DNA of 64,000 bases from Amblyornis subalaris (taxonomy: Eukaryota > Chordata > Aves > Passeriformes > Ptilonorhynchidae). The stretch lies in the NCBI GenBank assembly GCA_018881555.1, contig JACAXG010000028.1:2035143-2099142 (forward strand). Direction: 5' to 3'. A model generated the notes under the pieces. It worked only from the letters and a program-made list of their open reading frames with translations, did no database searches and was not told the origin of the DNA. Of the stretch, positions 12,201 through 24,200 are shown one piece after another; the stretch's first letter is position 1; every line of letters starts with the position of its first letter. Made by a program: the position numbers and the translations under genes.

Positions 12201-15200
12201 ATGTGGGTTTGGGATGGGTCAGCTGCATTCCCAGCTATCCCTTCCCTGCTCCAAGGTCCCGGCAGTGAGCGGACAGCTTTCCCAAGCCTCNGTTAGATCC
12301 GTGGAGAACACGCTGTGTGAGGGAACTTTGGCTTTTTCCACACCTTGTGGATAACCTGAGTTTTGTCTCCATTTCTTGGAAGGGCAAGGAAGGGCTTTTC
12401 CTGGTGAACTCTGGGAGGAAGGAGGTGTTTTCCATCTTTTGTGCCCCCAGGATGTTTTTCTTGCATTTCCTCGGGCAGCTCCCGTCAGGTTTGGGATTCT
12501 CTCTGCTCAGAGCCAGCAGCAGCTCCCACGGGGACATTGACACCCGGAAGGCACCATTCCCACCTCAGAGGGAATCAGGGATCAGAGGCGGGATGGTATG
12601 AACCGACGGGAAGCACGGGCAGGGAAAATCCGGGTATCCCGGCTCGGTGTTGGATCATCGTCCTGGATAAACCACGGCCTTCCACGCGGAGCCTCCTTTC
12701 TCCCCTGATTTAAGACTCCTCCCTGCTCTGTTTTCCTTCTGCTGGATCCTGTGTTCCTGCTGTATTTTTTTTTACTATATAAGGGAAAGAGATCCTGGAG
12801 ATCCTTCCATTCCCGTGCCCGGGAGCGGGCAGGACCTGAGGCTGTAACTCAGCCTGGAGCTGACACCCGGAGCACCCAGGGAACACCGGGGGGGTCTGGT
12901 CCGAGCCGGTTCCTATGGATGTGCTCATCATCCCGGGGAGCAATCCCGATATTCCCTGTGGAACTGCATGCACGTTTTCCCACCGCCTTCCCCTCGCTTC
13001 GTGCCGTGAGTTGTTCTCCGTGGGGAGGGATTGGGATATCAATCCCAGCTCCCAGTGCCCAGGTGACAACTTCCCAGGCAGGTGACGGTGACGGTGACAG
13101 CCAGCCCCGGGGATGAGAGCAGAGCGCTCCTGGCAGCTGGATTTCGTCGGGAATGCGCGTGAATCCCAGGCAGTTCCAGCGTGCTGGGATGCGGCTCCGA
13201 TGGGGATGCGGGGCTGGGGGGGGCACCTGGAATGAAGCAGCTTTCCCAGGCACGGAGCGGGGTTGTGTGGAGTCTGTGCCCTCCTGCTGCCCACCAGCTC
13301 CCTGCATTCCAGCTGGGAATGGGGTTGGGAGAGCAGCTTGGCTCTGGTCAGGTGAAGGCAGCACCTCGGAACAGCGAGGATGGGATGCGAGTGCCAGGGA
13401 CAGCTCCGGAGCCTGGCTGGGATCCGGGACATCCCAAGGTGCCCCCAGCAGCTTCCCATCCTCCCAGGCGGCTCCGGGAAAAGCAGGGATGGCAGAGAGG
13501 GAATTGCAAAAGGCTGAGGCAGCCAAAGCAACCCATGAGGCAGGAAAACTTGGGAATCTTGGGAAGAAAGGAGAGGTTTGGATTGGCACAGGAGGGATGT
13601 CTCTGTTTCCTCACACTTCCCCATCTGGCTGCATCCAGCTTTTGTTTCCTTGGATTTTTTTGTTCCCCAAGGCCAGGGTTGCATTCTGCTCCGTGCACAT
13701 CGCCCTGCAAGGTGGGGCTCCCAGTAGGATGTGTCAGGTGGGATATTTGGGAACATTTCCTCACTGGAAGGGTGGTTAAACATTGGAAGGGGCTGCCCAG
13801 GGCGGTGGTGGGGTCACCATCCCTGGAAGTGCTGGAAAAACAAATGGATGTGGCATTTCATGGCTCGTGGTGTTCAGTCAGAGGTTGGATTTGATGACCT
13901 TGGAGGTCTTTTCCAACTGTGGCAATTCTGAGTTACTGCAAGGAATGATAACCTTGGGAATGGGAGCAGAGCTCTGCACTCTAAAGCAGATTTATCTAGG
14001 AAACGTTAGGAAGGCCTGGAAAAAGGTGTGGATTAAGGATGCTCAGGGATGGGAAAGAGACCCACCCTGCCAGGACCCGAGCAGGTCCTTTCCCTGCCGC
14101 TGCCTCTTCCCCAGCAACCAGGATTCTCCACCCGGGCCGGCGAGATTTCCCGGGATTATGAATGAAGCCGGGAACGTCTCCTTGCTGGGCCTCGTGTTCC
14201 GAGATGGGGATGCTTTTTCGGGAGCGGATTCGGGAGGTGGGGGGAGGAAGCCGAGCTGAAAGGAGCGAGACTGCGGGGGGGAGGGAGCTTTGGCATCCCT
14301 GCTCGCATTCTTTTCCAGCTCTATTTTTGTTTGGCTCTGTCTGCTTTTCCAGCCCTAAAGGCAGCCCGACTCCCAATTTGGGAAAAACGCCGTGCCCAGG
14401 CCCCGGAGCGTCGGTGCCGGAGCTTTTTGGAGCAGGGAGGATGGGCCAGGAGACCACTTTCCCAGGAGTTTTCCCTCCCGCCTCATCCCTGTGCAGATTG
14501 ATATCTCCTCCCTGCCTGTCCTTGTCCTCTCCTTGTCCCTCACGGGGACAAATCCCAAAGTTTTTGCCGCAGTGAAAAAAGAGAAAGCAACGTTAAAAAA
14601 AAAAAAAAAGTCGTTAATTTTATATACTCCGAAGGGAATTGGCTTTGCTGCAGACAGATGGATCCTGTAATTCCCTGCCTCTCCACATGACTATACATGG
14701 ATTTGTCTGTGCTTCCCAGTTCGGATTGAGGTGGTTTGTGGGGCCGGGGGGTGCCGGCTGCTCCCAGAATTCCACCTGGAGCGGGGATGGGGTCAGGGCA
14801 ACAAAGGAATTCCGCGGCTCCAACCTGCCTCCGATCCAACGGGAAACAAACCAAACCACGGGCGGGGAATGAGAGATGGGACAGAATCACAATTTTCCTT
14901 TCATTCCCGAAGGTTTTGGGGCGCAAAACACCCACCCCGTGGGCAGCGTTTGTGCCGGGCCCTGCTGCCGGGAGGACAGACAATTGTGGGAATGCTCCGG
15001 GAGCAGGGAAGCTGAGGAGAGCGTGGGTTGCTGGGCAATTATCTCCTCCCTGGTGCTAAAGTCCCCTGGAGCTGCCGGCAGAAGGAATCAGCAGCTCCGG
15101 TGCCTCTGGAGCAGTGTGGGATGTGCCAGGGGATGAGGAGCTGAGCTGCAGGGCAGGGAAGGGCAGGGGGATTCCAGAAATCCCGGTTTGTGTGGGTACT

Positions 15201-18200
15201 GGAGATGTGAGTGCCTCTGGAAGCGTTAGAGCCGGAGGACATGGGGGGAACGGCTCATAAATCCCAAAAACTCTTCTCAAAAATATCCAGAACGCCATTC
15301 CCACCTCTCTGCTCCTTCCCCTGCCTGTGCCCCCTCTTTCCAGGCTGGAATGGTGGGATTGCCATCCCCTCCCTTCCCACTGCCAGCCTTCAGGCTGGAA
15401 TGGTGGGATTTCCATCCCTCCCTTCCCGCTGCCAGCTTCCCAGGCTGGAATGATGGGATTGCCATCCCTCCCTTCCCACTGCCAGCCTTCAGGCTGGAAT
15501 GGTGAGATTGCCATCCCTCCCTTCCCGCTGCCAGCCTCCGGGCTGGAATGGTGGGATTTCCATCCCTCCGTTCCTGCTGCCAGCCTCCCAGGCTGGAATG
15601 GTGGGATTTCCATCCCTCCGTTCCTGCTGCCAGCCTCCCAGGCTGGAATGGTGGGATTTCCATCCCCTCCCTTCCCACTGCCAGCCTGCCGGCTGGAATG
15701 GTGGGATTGCCATCCCTCCCTTCCCGCTGCCAGCCTCCAGGCCGGAATGGTGGGATTTCCATGTGGAAAATGGATGTTTCCCACCCCAGTTTGCACAAAC
15801 CCTTCTCTATTTCAGAGCTGATTTCACTCCGTGCCTTTCCTCCCACTCCTTTTTTTTATTTTCCCCCTGCTCCCTGATTTTATTTTCCCCCCTCCTCCTC
15901 CACACACATTTGATTTTTGAACTCCAAAAGCAGAATCCTGGATTTATGGCTGCTGCCGCCGCCGCTCTGGGAGGAAGGTGAACGAGTTTGGGGCTCTGGG
16001 GGGAGATTCTCTGACCGTACATCCTTGCTGGGAACTCCCCAAACCCCAAATCCAATTCTTTTCCCCTCGTGGGATACACAGGGAAAATCCAGGATGGAGA
16101 GCCTGAGGGGATGGTTGGATAGATCAGGAATCAGGCTTGCTGGTTCAAATCCCAGGGGTCACCGCCCACGGGGTGACGCTCCAGAACATTCCTTGGGTGT
16201 TGTCCGGGTGTCCCAGTGCCCCGGCGCGGGCAGGGATGCTCCGACCCCCCCAGGCTGCCAGGGGTTCCCTTGTGGCCTCTGTGGGGTGGCTGCGCTCGGG
16301 TTTGGGGTCTGGGTGGCTCAGGGGAGTTGTGTCAGTACAAAAATGTGATTTTTGGCCACGTCCGTGGGGCCTTTCCGTGTCTGAGTCAGCCTGGAGGAGC
16401 TGAGGGGAGACTCCTTGGGATCTGCTCTCCGTGAGCAGGGATGGGACCCAGGGAAGGGCTGGAGCTGTGCCAGGGAAGGGTCGGGTTGGATATCAGGGAA
16501 AGGTTCTTCCCNCAGAGGGTGGTGGGCGCNGGACAGGCTCCCCAGGGAATGGGCACATTCCCGAGGCTGCTGGAGCTCCAGGAGCATTTGGACAGTGCTC
16601 CCAGGGATGCACAGGCTGGGATTGTTGGGGTGTCTGTGCAGGGCCAGGATCTGGATCCGATGATCCTTGTGGATCCTTTCCAATCAAGACATTCCATGAG
16701 CCTGTAATTCTGGGAGTGGAGCCAAACTGGGACCCCATTCCCTGCAGGTCGCTAATTCCCTCCCCACCCTCCCCTCTCCCAGCCTTTGCTGCTCTCCCAA
16801 GTTTTTGCCGTGTCCAGTTCAGCACCCGGAATGTGCCATCCCATTTTTTTAGCCTCTCCATGGAAACCGCTTTGGGGTGGCAGAGTGCAGGGGTGGTGCA
16901 GACTGGAAAAGGGACTCGCGTGACAGTTCAGTGGGATCAGGNTTCAGGCTGGCGGCTGGAAAGGAAGGAATGCGTGTCCAACCAGAAAAGTCGGGAAGGG
17001 AAGGAGCGGAAGCGCTCAAAAGGCAGAAATTCCCCAATTTTCTGCTGCGTGAGATCAGGAAAAGGCTTTTGTGACAACACAAACTTCACCTGGAGATGGC
17101 GTGGGGTGAGACACGCTCAGCTCTGAGTCTCCCACGGAAACCTGGATGAATTCCTTCCCTGAGCCGCTTTGGGATGTGCCAGCTCCACGCTGCCCCTCGG
17201 TGACACCTCCGTGACCTCTCCTAAAGGGTTTAAACGCAGCTCCATTAATCAGCCTTGGATGCGTGGGACGCGTTTTCCAGTTCATGGATGGAGGCTCGGG
17301 AGCAGCCGGGATTGGAGCTGGGCTCTTCTCGAGCCGGGATTAGACCGGGAAGGGGGAGATTCCGCGCCGCGCTCAGCTGGCCAGAGGTCACGGAGCTTGG
17401 TGGTCACCAAGGCGATGACAGCCCGCGGTCACCAAGGCGATGACAGCTCGTTGCCATGGCAACGCCCACCCCCTCCCCCAGCCCGGCTCTCGGCAGATAA
17501 CCGCTCCGGATCCGCCGTGGATCCCACAGCTGGAATAACCCGGCAGCTTCCGAGCGTGGGGTGCCCGGGTTGGGAAGGCCACGAGGAGGATTCCCACNCG
17601 TGGGGGGTTGGGGGTGCAGCTTTAGGGGTTTGTCCAAGCCACCAGGCAGGAGATGGAGTCTCCTGAATTCCCTGTCACTCCCACTCCCTGCAAATTAAAC
17701 CTTGTGCTGCCTGTTCCGGTGAGGATTGACATCCCTGCTTGGAGGGCATGGATCAGTTTGGCTTTTTCTTGGCGTTTCCTTGGGGCAGGAGCTGGATCCG
17801 AGCCCTGGAGCAGCTGTGGGGTCTGGGCGGAGCGCAGGGATGGAGCAGCCCGGGTTCTGTGGCTGCTCCGCGTGGCTCTTCCCGTGGGAGCCGCTCCGCT
17901 TCCGCCCCTCGGAGCCACGGCAGGGCTGGGAAAAACCGGGAGGAAAAACTTGGCTGTGGCGTGGCAGAGAGGACGTTGGAAATGGGATAATCCCAGGATG
18001 GTTTGGGTCAGAAAGGACCTTGGAGATGATCTTGTCCCACTCCCATGGGCAGGGACACTTTCCACCATCCCAGCTTGCTCCAAGCCCCATCCAACCCGGC
18101 CTTGGGATGGGGAATCCGGTGAATCCGTGTTTGCTCGGCAGAGCCGTCCGCTTTTCCCTGGGTGGATGCAGGATGCGGCAGAGCCCGGGATCGCGCGGGG

Positions 18201-21200
18201 AACGATGGGAGAGGTGTTGTTCTTGCCGCCGTAATTAGCGAATTCCATTATTTCCACGGCGATTTTATGCCATTACATAAAATTAGAATGACTGAACTTG
18301 GTTTTTTTTCCCCTCCTTGTGTCGTTTCGTTCCCATAACAATAAAAACAACGCCGGAATCCAGGGCGCGCTCGGGGGCGAGGCAGAGTTCCTGCAAAAGG
18401 AGGAAAATCCAGCGGGAAGTCACCTCCTCGGTTCTAAGCCCTGTTTTCCGGATTTTTGGGTTCTTCTCCCGNTGTCAGGAATAAACGTGACGAGGGAATC
18501 ACCTTGCAAAGCAGCACAGCGATTTTCCGTGGATGTCGATCCTTGGTCATTTCCAAATATTGCTGATGGTTTGGCAGAATTTCATTGAATTTTGGGGTTT
18601 TTTTGTCACGAAGGTGAAAATGTGGAAGCACCGGGTCTTCTCCAGACCCTGCAATCAAGGAATTCTGCCAGCTGAAAATCCTGGAGCTGGGTGGGATTTT
18701 AGGATGCAAAGCGGTGATGAGGAGCAGGAGTCGCCGAGCTCTCCTGCTGCTCCTGCTTGGTAATTCCAACCTTCCACTCGCTGCAGTGTCCAGGTGATCC
18801 GGCTGTGCTGAAGGGCAGCTCTGCCCTGGAATTCCTTCCCNACCTCTTTTGTCCTTCCCTGCCTCCGCAGAACAATTTGCTGCTGTCTCCGGGAGCCCTT
18901 GGGATGTTGGTGGTTGTTGTTGTCCTTTTGAAATTCCTCAGGCACAAATGGTCTGGAGCTGCTTCCCGAGGGCCATGGAGAGCTCTGATCCATGGAGCTG
19001 CTCCAGGGGAGGTTTAGGTTGGATATCAGGGAAAGGTTCTTCCCCNAGAGGGTGGTGGGCACTGAACAGGCTCCCCAGGGAATGGGCACATTCCCAAGGC
19101 TGCCAGAGCTCCGGGAGCATTTGGACAACGCTCCCAGGGATGCACAGGCTGGGATTGCTGGGAGGTCTGTGCGGGGCCAGGCGCCGGACTCTGATCCTTG
19201 TGGATCCCTTCCAGCTCAGGGCATCCTACGATTCCATCATTCCACAGCCGAAATGCCGTGAGGAGCTGCCGGGAGCGGCTCATTCCCAGCTGCTCGTGCC
19301 GCAGGCTCCTGGCACATCCCAACTCCGCTTTTGTACCTTTTTGTCTCCTGCTTTTTTCCTTTCTGGTCCTTGCGGATGGGTTTTAATTGCCGCTTTAGTC
19401 TGGCGAAAAGAAGGGATCAATAATTCACCGGGAAGAACAGCCTGGAGCTCCGAGGTTCCCATCTGCCTGCTCTGGCTCCAGGCTGGAGAACCCCAGGCTG
19501 TTCCAGCTTTGTGTTTTTCGGGACAAAAAGAAGCTTGGAACGATTGCTGATTAACTGGAATTGGGATTGTTCGGAATTGTGGCCCTCCAGGACCCAGAGG
19601 GAATCCACAAGAAAGATGGAGAGGGATGGAGGGAGAGGACACAGGGAATGGCTTCCCACTGCCAGAGGGCAGGGATAGATGGGATTTTGGGAAGGAATTC
19701 CTCCCTGTGAGGGTGGTGGGATGGAATTCCCAGAGAAGCTGTGGCTGCCCCTGGATCCCTGGAAGTGTCCAAGGCCAGGNTGGACAGGACTTGGAGCAGC
19801 CTGGGATAGGGGAAGGTGTCCCTGCCCGTGGCAGGGGTGGGAATGGATGAACTTCAAGGTCCTTTCAACCCAAACNTTCCTGGGATTCTCTTTCCCAAAG
19901 GGAAACCCATAAAGAACCAGCAGTGCCCAAACGTCTGACACGCGTTTAGGATCGTGTAACAGGCAAGTGGGTAAATTAGGAGTCAGGAAAAGAGCTTGGA
20001 ATTCCTGCCGTGTGGCATCTCCCTGGAGAGCTGACGATCCAGGAACGGAGGCTCCAGCATTCCTGTTGTTCTCCAAGACACCCCAGCAGCTTTGCTCCTG
20101 CTCTCCTCCCAGCATTTTTATTCCCTCCTTTTATTCCAAGCCCCTTGAACCCCAGAGAATCCCTCCCAACCCTCTCCCATCTCCTCCCCTCCCACCTCAG
20201 CCCTCAGGGGCCGGGAACAGCTGANGGCTCCAGTTTTTCCCTGGAATTACCCTCTCCTTGAACTCATTTCCCCATCCAGCCACTCCAGCTCCTCTCCTCC
20301 GGCTGCGAGGATGACTAAGGCGAGGTCCTTTTCAAACCCAGACTAAACACATCCCCAGCCTTTATTCCCAGCTGGCTCCGTCGTGTTTTCCCGACGGGTT
20401 CCGTCTCCCGGTGCCGGAGCAGAGCCCGCGGATCACCGAAGTGCATTTTCCAAAGGGATTCTCCACAAAGGTCTATGAGCAGGGGATGAGTAATGGGCTC
20501 GATAAACAGGATTGAAGTGGCTCCTTCTGAATCATCCTGGCACTAACGGGGGGGAGCGTGTCCATTTTGGGATGAAACGTTTCCAGTGCCATCAACTCGG
20601 CGCTGGAAGCAGCTCCCGACAGCCCAAAGGCCTTTGATCCCAGGAGCGGGATAAGGATCGTGGAATGGTTGCTGAGGCGTCATCAAAGCGTTTGGAAATG
20701 GGGTTTTTATTCTCTCCGTGGTGCCAGCCAGAAGCTCCGGGTGCGGCCGCAAGGTTTTTCCCGAAAAAAGATAATCCATAATTCAGCTTCACTCCTTGTG
20801 CAGGCTCCTGCAGGCAGGGTCTGTGTGTTCGGTTTTGCCTGCAAGGGAGAAATTCCGTGGGTTTTGCGTGCCTCCTAATGTTAAATATTCCAGCTCTTCG
20901 TATGCTGGGAGTCAGGAAAAGGGAAAAGGAAAAGGTAGAAGGAAAAGGTAAAAGGAAAATGTAAAAGGAAAAGGTAAAAGGCAAAGGGAAAAGGCAAAGG
21001 GAAAAGGCAAAGGGAAAAGGCAAAGGGAAAAGGCAAAGGGAAAAGGCAAAGGGAAAAGGCAAAGGGAAANNNNNNNNNNNGAAGGGAAAAGGTGAAGGGA
21101 AAAGGTGAAGGGAAAAGGTGAAGGGAAAAGGTGAAAGGCAAAGGGAAAAGGCAAAGGGAAAAGGTAAACCCAAAGGTAAAAGGTAAAAGGAAAAGGTAAA

Positions 21201-24200
21201 AGGCAAAGGTGAAAGGAAAATGTAAAAGGCAAAGGGAAAAGGCAAAGGGAAAAGGCAAAGGGAAAAGGCAAAGGGAAAGCTAAAAGGAAAAGGTAAAAGG
21301 CAAAGGTAAAAGGAAAATGTAAAAGGCAAAGGGAAAAGGCAAAGGTGAAAAGGCAAAGGGAAAAGGCAAAGGGAAAAGGAAAAGGGAAAAGGAAAAGGGA
21401 AAAGGAAAAGGGAAAAGGAAAAGGGAAAACAAAAGGGGAAAAGGAAAAGGAAAAGGGAAAAGGAAAAGGGAAAAGGCAAAGGCACAACCTCATTCTTCCT
21501 AATTAATGGAATACAAGACACCTTCGGCTTAAATGTAAAAATCGATTTATTAATGAGTGTCAAAAGGAAAACAACTCGGTAGGAACGATGCGTTTATATT
21601 TTTTTTAAGGAATTTTTTGCGATCAAGCGGCGAAACAAAGCTGATTCCGGGCGCTGGGCTGATGATTTTGGGGCCATTTATTCTGGATTTGCCGGGAACA
21701 AGCAGCTCTGCGGGAGCCGCGTGGATGTCATTCCTCGGGCGAGTGTGATTTTTTTTTATGGAGAGGGATAAGCCAAATTCCTTGGCTGAGAACCAGCACG
21801 GGCCCCGCTCCGAGATGTCACGCCCGGCGGATCCGCCGGAGCTTTGAAGGACTCCACAGCATATGGATGGGAATGATCCAGGCTGGAGCGNTTCCCTGGA
21901 TTCGGGCCAGGGGCTCTGAAAGGAGCCAGGGCCGTGCAGGGTGGGAGGGCAGTGGGGAGAGCACAGAGAACAGGGAAGGGGCAGCGGGAACAGCTCCGCT
22001 TCTGGAATTCTGGGAAGCTGCCGGAGCATCTCCTGAGAGTGATCCCTGCACCCAGCACTGGGCACATTCCCTGCCCTCAGCTCAGCCGTATTCCCACTTT
22101 TCCTCCCTCTCCACGACCCTCAGCAGTGCTGGGGGCCGGCAGGAGCCACCACCGCGCGCGGTCCAGTTCTCCCAGCTCTCCCAGCTGCTGGAGACATTCC
22201 TTGGATATTTGCAGAGCCGGCTCCTTCCCGCTGGGGCTCCTTGTCTAACAACCGAACCTGAGCGCTCCTGGTGCTTTGGGGCATCGTTCTATAGGGTTTG
22301 GAGGCTTTATTTTCATTTTAAGGCTNATTTTTGAGCCATCTGTCGCCGCGAGTGATCCTCCGTCAGGATCTAATCCCGCTGATTGGCCTGCTTTTCCAGG
22401 ACGGCTCCGTGCGCTCCTGCTGGTAACATTTCCAATTGCCCGGCTCTTTTTTCCGTTCCTCCGCAGGCTGGGGGGAGGCAGAGGTTGATCTAATCCTGCC
22501 TGGCATTTGTGTCACTTGGGATGAAATCGCCTTTTGCTGAATGAAACCGAGAAATGGGGGAGTAATCCTGGGAATATGTTGGGCCGTGTGCGACCTCCTG
22601 CCTGGGAAGCTTCCCAAGGAAGCCACGGCGGGGTTGGTTATCCCAGAGAAGCTGATCCGTGGCTCTTGCGGCAGGAGAGGAGGAAAATGGTGGCATCCAG
22701 GGTTTCTTCCGGAGAAAACATTCCCAGCAAGGAGACAGAGAATCCTGGAATGGTTTGGGTTGGAAGGGACCCTAAAGATGATCTTGTCCCACACCTTCCA
22801 CTATCCCAGGCTGCTCCAAGCTCCATCCAACCTGGCCTGGGACACTTNCAGGGATGGGGCAGCCACAGCTTCTCCAGGAATCCCTGCCGGGGCCTCCCCA
22901 CCCTCACAGGGAGGAATTCCTTCCCAATATCCAAAGCTGAACTTGAAGGACTGGCACAAAATTCCCAGGGAACGTCTGGCTTTGGGATTCGGTCACTGCT
23001 GGCTGTGGGATTTAACGCTGGAGGTGCAGCTTCCTCCATCCCTCCAGTGTCCAGGGAGGAGCAGGGTTTTTCATCTGGCAGGTTCAGCNGGGTCTGGAAT
23101 TATCAACCGTGGAGCAGGGAGTTAAAAGGAATTCCAGGGAGCATTAGGAGATCAGGCAGGTCAATTGAAAAGAGGGAAAATTGCCATCAGTTCTCTCCAA
23201 TTAAATCGTTATCGCTCCACATGAAGGATCCCATTTAGGGGAAGGGATAAAACCTGAGAGTGGAGGTGGCTGCGAGAATAAATTCCCCATTTTTCATTCC
23301 AAACCTGGAGAGGGAACATCCATCAGCAGGCAGGGGGAGGAGATCTCCTTTTCCTGCTGTTTCCAGCCTCCTTTGAAGTGGAGCTCGTTTGGAAATCTCT
23401 CAGTAGAACATTTTTTTTTCCCACNGGGAAGCACAAAGTGCTCCGAGTCCCAGCAGGGACAGATAAACCCTCCTCGAGCGGGACTGGTGCTTCCGGGAGG
23501 CTCCGGCTCTCAAACCCAGGCNGGTGGCACCCCAAAACAGCAAATCCTCCATTTCCAAGCCTGGGGGATCCTGGTTCAAGTCCCCGATCCCATTCCAAGG
23601 CCAGAGAGCGAAAATAACTCCGAGCCGTGCTCGCGAGCATGGGAAAACACCACCCAAGCCCTTTTTTTAGGGAGCTATCTCCCAGAAAGGGAGGCATTTT
23701 CTGCGTCCGGATTGACCCAACCGGTTTGGAGTTGCCTTTAAGGCAGCGAGAATCCAGTCCTGCGGTAAATAAACCACGTCCAGGCGGTTCACGCGGGGAA
23801 TATTTTCAGATGCACAAGTTGAAAAGTCCACTTGCATTATCCCTACTTTTTTTTCTTTCTAAGGCAGGGAATGCGGAGGAGGAAGGAGCCGGGTCTGGAA
23901 TGGCTCGGGGGGTTCTGCTTGTTTGGGGTTGGTTGTTTACTCACCTCACAAATACCAGAATTGCTCAGTTTTCTCTTTGACAAGCAAAAAAAAAAAAAAA
24001 CACAAAAGGGGAGGAAAAACAAAGGTCAAAACGGAGCCTTCGTCTTTGCTGGGGTGTCACTTCCACTCCCTGCCAGCTCTGCTTCCGCTGCCAGCCTCCG
24101 GCTCCTGAAACTCCCCGGAAAAGGACCTTTTCCCAGACTGCTTCAGAGGCTTTGGGGTGAAATAGGGGGGAATAAAAAGGAGCAGAGGGATTGCAGAGGG

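Noticed and set aside
12710..13783. 357-codon open frame on the minus strand, with long overlapping frames on +
   Set aside because: The sequence is GC-rich and stop-poor in several frames at once, one end lies in a CR1 fragment, and no domain or splice structure is recognisable.
15342..15760. CRISPR-like regular repeats
   Set aside because: Units are contiguous without unique spacers, and the genome is vertebrate; these are minisatellites.
16140..16155. Second tRNA-like B box (ggttcaaatccc)
   Set aside because: No matching A box or acceptor stem.
20592..21563. 323-codon minus-strand frame rich in Phe, Pro and Leu
   Set aside because: It is an artefact of the 13-bp purine array, which is open in all minus frames.
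23565..23600. tRNA-like B box (ggttcaagtcc)
   Set aside because: No A box or foldable cloverleaf upstream.
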